Positions 6,758 to 8,585 of a stretch of 8,585 nucleotides of DNA are shown here, piece after piece. Below the pieces are notes generated by a model that was not told where the DNA came from, did not search any database, and was given only the letters and a program-made list of their open reading frames with translations. The first letter of the stretch is position 1. Each line of letters starts with the position of its first letter. The DNA is from SYFY01 sp031385325 (GTDB lineage: Bacteria > Pseudomonadota > Gammaproteobacteria > Pseudomonadales > Azotimanducaceae). The stretch is from contig JANNBJ010000047.1 in NCBI GenBank assembly GCA_031385325.1, forward strand, positions 1 to 8,585. Direction: 5' to 3'. The translations under genes were made by a program, and so were the position numbers.

Positions 6758-7042
6758 TTGTTCAAGAAGCACATCTGTCTCGTTCTGCTGGCCGTTATGG
6801 GCGTGGTGTCAAATTCGACTGCAGTTGGTGCGCAGGACGGCGGCGACTCGATCACTTCCACGAACGGCAAGATCAACAACTACTGCCTGGGTGGTGGCGA
6901 CGACAAGAAAGTCATCCCGTTCGACGGTGTCATTCACAACCCCTTCAAGCAGACCAGTCACTTCAATTGCGAAGCTGAAGGTGGCCGAACGACCTTCATG
7001 CCCGACCTGGAACCCCCCATCAAGGATGGCAAGCTTGCCTAG
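6758..7042 (+). CDS. Small secreted protein, 94 residues, TTG start
   Basis: The frame opens at TTG 6758, with GGAG (6745-6748) 9 nt upstream. The product begins with FKK and a hydrophobic segment (6-23), likely cleaved after AVGA at residue 25. The mature 69 residues are hydrophilic, with a Gly/Asp cluster CLGGGDD (43-49), Cys43 and Cys71 as a possible disulfide, and a Pro-rich tail ending DGKLA. No lipobox or membrane anchor is seen, so a periplasmic or secreted protein is expected. I do not recognise the family. A good ribosome binding site, a signal peptide and an upstream repeat argue it is real despite the non-ATG start. Its TAG stop is part of the CTAG flanking the hairpin element at 7043, so insertion left the protein intact. 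Confidence 0.65.
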   Translation: MFKKHICLVLLAVMGVVSNSTAVGAQDGGDSITSTNGKINNYCLGGGDDKKVIPFDGVIHNPFKQTSHFNCEAEGGRTTFMPDLEPPIKDGKLA

Positions 7043-7207
7043 GAATCTGCGCGGCAGAAGATCGACGTGCTACGACGGTGCCACTTCGGTCCGATTTTCC
7101 GTTCGCTTTCGTCACATAGCACCCTCTATGCGCCTCAATCGAACGAAAAATCAGCCTCGAATTGACACTCGCCTCGCGTCGCCGCCTTCTGCCGCGCAGA
7201 CTCCTAG
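7039..7207. mobile_element. 161-bp MITE-like hairpin element flanked by CTAG
   Basis: The core at 7043-7203 begins GAATCTGCGCGGCAGAAG and ends CTTCTGCCGCGCAGACTC, 18-bp terminal inverted repeats with a single mismatch. CTAG stands immediately outside on both sides (7039-7042 and 7204-7207), as expected for a 4-bp target duplication; YTAR targets are known for the IS5 group. There is no transposase gene. A second inverted repeat (7091-7105 with 7140-7154, 13 of 15 paired) and a tip hairpin CATAG/CTATG (7115-7119, 7126-7130) let the element fold almost end to end. It lies between convergent genes and could act as a two-way transcription stop. Because CTAG is itself a palindrome, a purely inverted structure without duplication is not excluded. 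The family assignment is inference. Confidence 0.7.
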
Positions 7208-7232
7208 CCCAATACTCCCTCAGGCCACGCGG

Positions 7233-8585
7233 TCAGTCACGTTTCAATAACACCACAATGGCGCTTAGCCACTTGTTGTTGAGCACATGTATGAGGGCAT
7301 CGATCTGTCGGATGTTGATGGTCCCGGCGGCAAACAGGGCCAGCGCACGTAGTGGCATACTCTTCGCCATCTGATCGAACATCTTGTTCAGCGTTGGGTC
7401 GTTTGTTGTCCCACCCATACGGCTCTGGAAACTTTGTATAGCCTTGTTACGAACCCAGGCGCCAAGCGTGGTCTGCGATATCTCGTCCAGCGTAGAGTTT
7501 CGATGGAATGGCCGGGTTGGTTCCTGTGCAGGGATTGCGCGGCCCAGCATGCCTTCGAACACAGCATCGGACACTGTGAGTGCGTCACCCGAACGTTGAG
7601 GCCCTGTGGCACTGGCCCGGCTCGATGGTGTATCCGCTCCAGTGATGTTGATGCCGATACGAAGTCGGATGTCACGGCTGGATGCGCCGATCTGTAATTC
7701 GTACTGTCCGGCTTCAACACAGAAGCGTTGATGCCCGCTATCGAAATAGCTGAACGTACGGTTGTCGAGTTCAAACTTCGCTTCGCCGATTTCGCCGGCG
7801 CGTAGATGCAGCTTGCAGAACCCTTTCAATTCATGCGCGGGGCGGTACACATCACTACCAGTTTTCTGGACGTACAACTGGACCACTTCACTTCCATTCC
7901 GGTCGCTGGTATTGGTGACATTGACTCGTATGGTGAGAGGGCCGGAATCGACTGACCATGTGGTTGGCGCGTCAACGTTTTCGTAGTCGAATCTGGAGTA
8001 GGTCAATCCGTGGCCAAATGGGAACGCAACGTCCTTGTTGAAGGTGTTGTAGTAGCGGTAGCCGACGTAGAGACCGTCTCGATACTGAACCTGCCGACCT
8101 GCACCGGCAAACCAGGGATTGCATGGAACATCCGCCAGCTGCCACGCCCAGGTTTCAGCCAGTTTGCCGGATGGGTTAACGCGGCCCGTGATGATGTCGG
8201 CGATTGCGCCACCACCAGCCTGGCCCAGCAGATACGTTGCCAGAATGGCGCGTGGCCGTTCGGACCAGGTCATGTCCACCGGTGAGCCGCTGGTCAGAAT
8301 TACCAGCGTATTGGCGTTCACATCACACACGGCGTTGATCAATGCCAGATGTTGTTCCGGCATCGCAAACTCCTCGCGATCGAATCCCTCCGATTCGCAG
8401 ATGGCCGGCAGACCAACAAACAAGAGAACGGTGCCGGCGGCCTTGGCCACTTCGACGGCTGCCTCGATCAATGTTGGGTCCAGTGACGTTGCGTACTGGT
8501 CATACCCACGAGCAAAAGGCAAAGGACGTCCGAGCCGTTCGGTGAGCGCGGTGTAGGTGTCATCGATCTGGGTTGGATTAACCTG
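7233..8585 (-). CDS. Glycoside hydrolase family 3 enzyme (beta-glucosidase-like), C-terminal part
   Basis: The reading frame is open to the right edge; 450 residues and the stop are visible. The fragment covers the GH3 C-terminal alpha/beta sandwich (1-190), with ESEGFDR (64-70), the region that carries the acid/base Glu in several studied GH3 enzymes, NPSGKL (137-142) and the FPFGHGLTYS linker (188-197). A fibronectin-III-like domain follows (about 218-311), then a roughly 120-residue helical extension (about 332-450). The N-terminal barrel with the nucleophile Asp lies outside the window, so substrate (beta-glucoside, xyloside or other) cannot be judged. The missing N-terminus also means location and signal peptide are unknown. 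The TTG at 8522 is internal, not a start. It is convergent with the small secreted protein gene, with the hairpin element between them. Confidence 0.92.
   Translation of the reverse strand, partial: QVNPTQIDDTYTALTERLGRPLPFARGYDQYATSLDPTLIEAAVEVAKAAGTVLLFVGLPAICESEGFDREEFAMPEQHLALINAVCDVNANTLVILTSGSPVDMTWSERPRAILATYLLGQAGGGAIADIITGRVNPSGKLAETWAWQLADVPCNPWFAGAGRQVQYRDGLYVGYRYYNTFNKDVAFPFGHGLTYSRFDYENVDAPTTWSVDSGPLTIRVNVTNTSDRNGSEVVQLYVQKTGSDVYRPAHELKGFCKLHLRAGEIGEAKFELDNRTFSYFDSGHQRFCVEAGQYELQIGASSRDIRLRIGINITGADTPSSRASATGPQRSGDALTVSDAVFEGMLGRAIPAQEPTRPFHRNSTLDEISQTTLGAWVRNKAIQSFQSRMGGTTNDPTLNKMFDQMAKSMPLRALALFAAGTINIRQIDALIHVLNNKWLSAIVVLLKRD

Noticed and set aside
7039..7207. Reading the hairpin element as a CRISPR repeat or integron attC site.
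   Set aside because: There is only one unit and no spacers, and no attC core sites (GTTRRRY) were seen; the terminal repeats with CTAG flanks fit a MITE better.
6750..7250. 166-codon plus-strand frame overlapping the small secreted protein and the hairpin element.
   Set aside because: It is in another frame than the signal-peptide-bearing gene, very Arg/Ser-rich, and reads through the MITE-like element.

Overview
The window is about 8.6 kb of moderately GC-rich bacterial DNA. It probably comes from a gammaproteobacterium of the Nevskiales, Steroidobacterales or Xanthomonadales kind. Three things point that way: a CYP153-type alkane hydroxylase P450, a lipoprotein whose lipobox Cys is followed by a Gly stretch (ACGGGGD), and a large TonB-dependent receptor. 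The taxonomic guess is inference; no rRNA or other marker gene is present.

Layout from left to right. (1) Positions 1-107, minus strand, hold the 5' end of an unrecognised gene with a good promoter and ribosome binding site. (2) Positions 344-1657 encode a complete CYP153-like cytochrome P450 followed by a hairpin terminator; no redox partner genes are visible. (3) Positions 1746-6276 form a two-gene unit: a regulatory region with phased 7-bp direct repeats and a palindrome, a structured leader, a 529-residue outer-membrane lipoprotein predicted to be a right-handed beta-helix, and a 925-residue TonB-dependent receptor 40 bp downstream. (4) Positions 6341-7042 hold two very small exported proteins, an 85-residue lipoprotein and a 94-residue secreted protein with a TTG start; each has its own upstream direct-repeat motif. 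(5) Positions 7039-7207 are a 161-bp hairpin element with 18-bp terminal inverted repeats between two CTAG copies, very likely a MITE, placed exactly at the stop codon of the small secreted protein. (6) Positions 7233-8585, minus strand, are the C-terminal 450 residues of a GH3 glycoside hydrolase convergent with the preceding genes.

How the parts may work together. The lipoprotein and receptor look like a surface capture and outer-membrane import pair, analogous in arrangement to SusD/SusC but with an unrelated beta-helix lipoprotein. The substrate cannot be read from the sequence. The three upstream regions (1746-1774, 6341-6358, 6695-6712) each contain 7-bp units with GTCAC-like cores repeated at 11 bp, the architecture of PhoB (Pho box) sites. 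This raises the hypothesis that the receptor pair and both small exported proteins form one phosphate-starvation set. The evidence is motif-level only, and a palindromic operator is an alternative reading at the first site. The P450 and GH3 genes look like independent neighbours.
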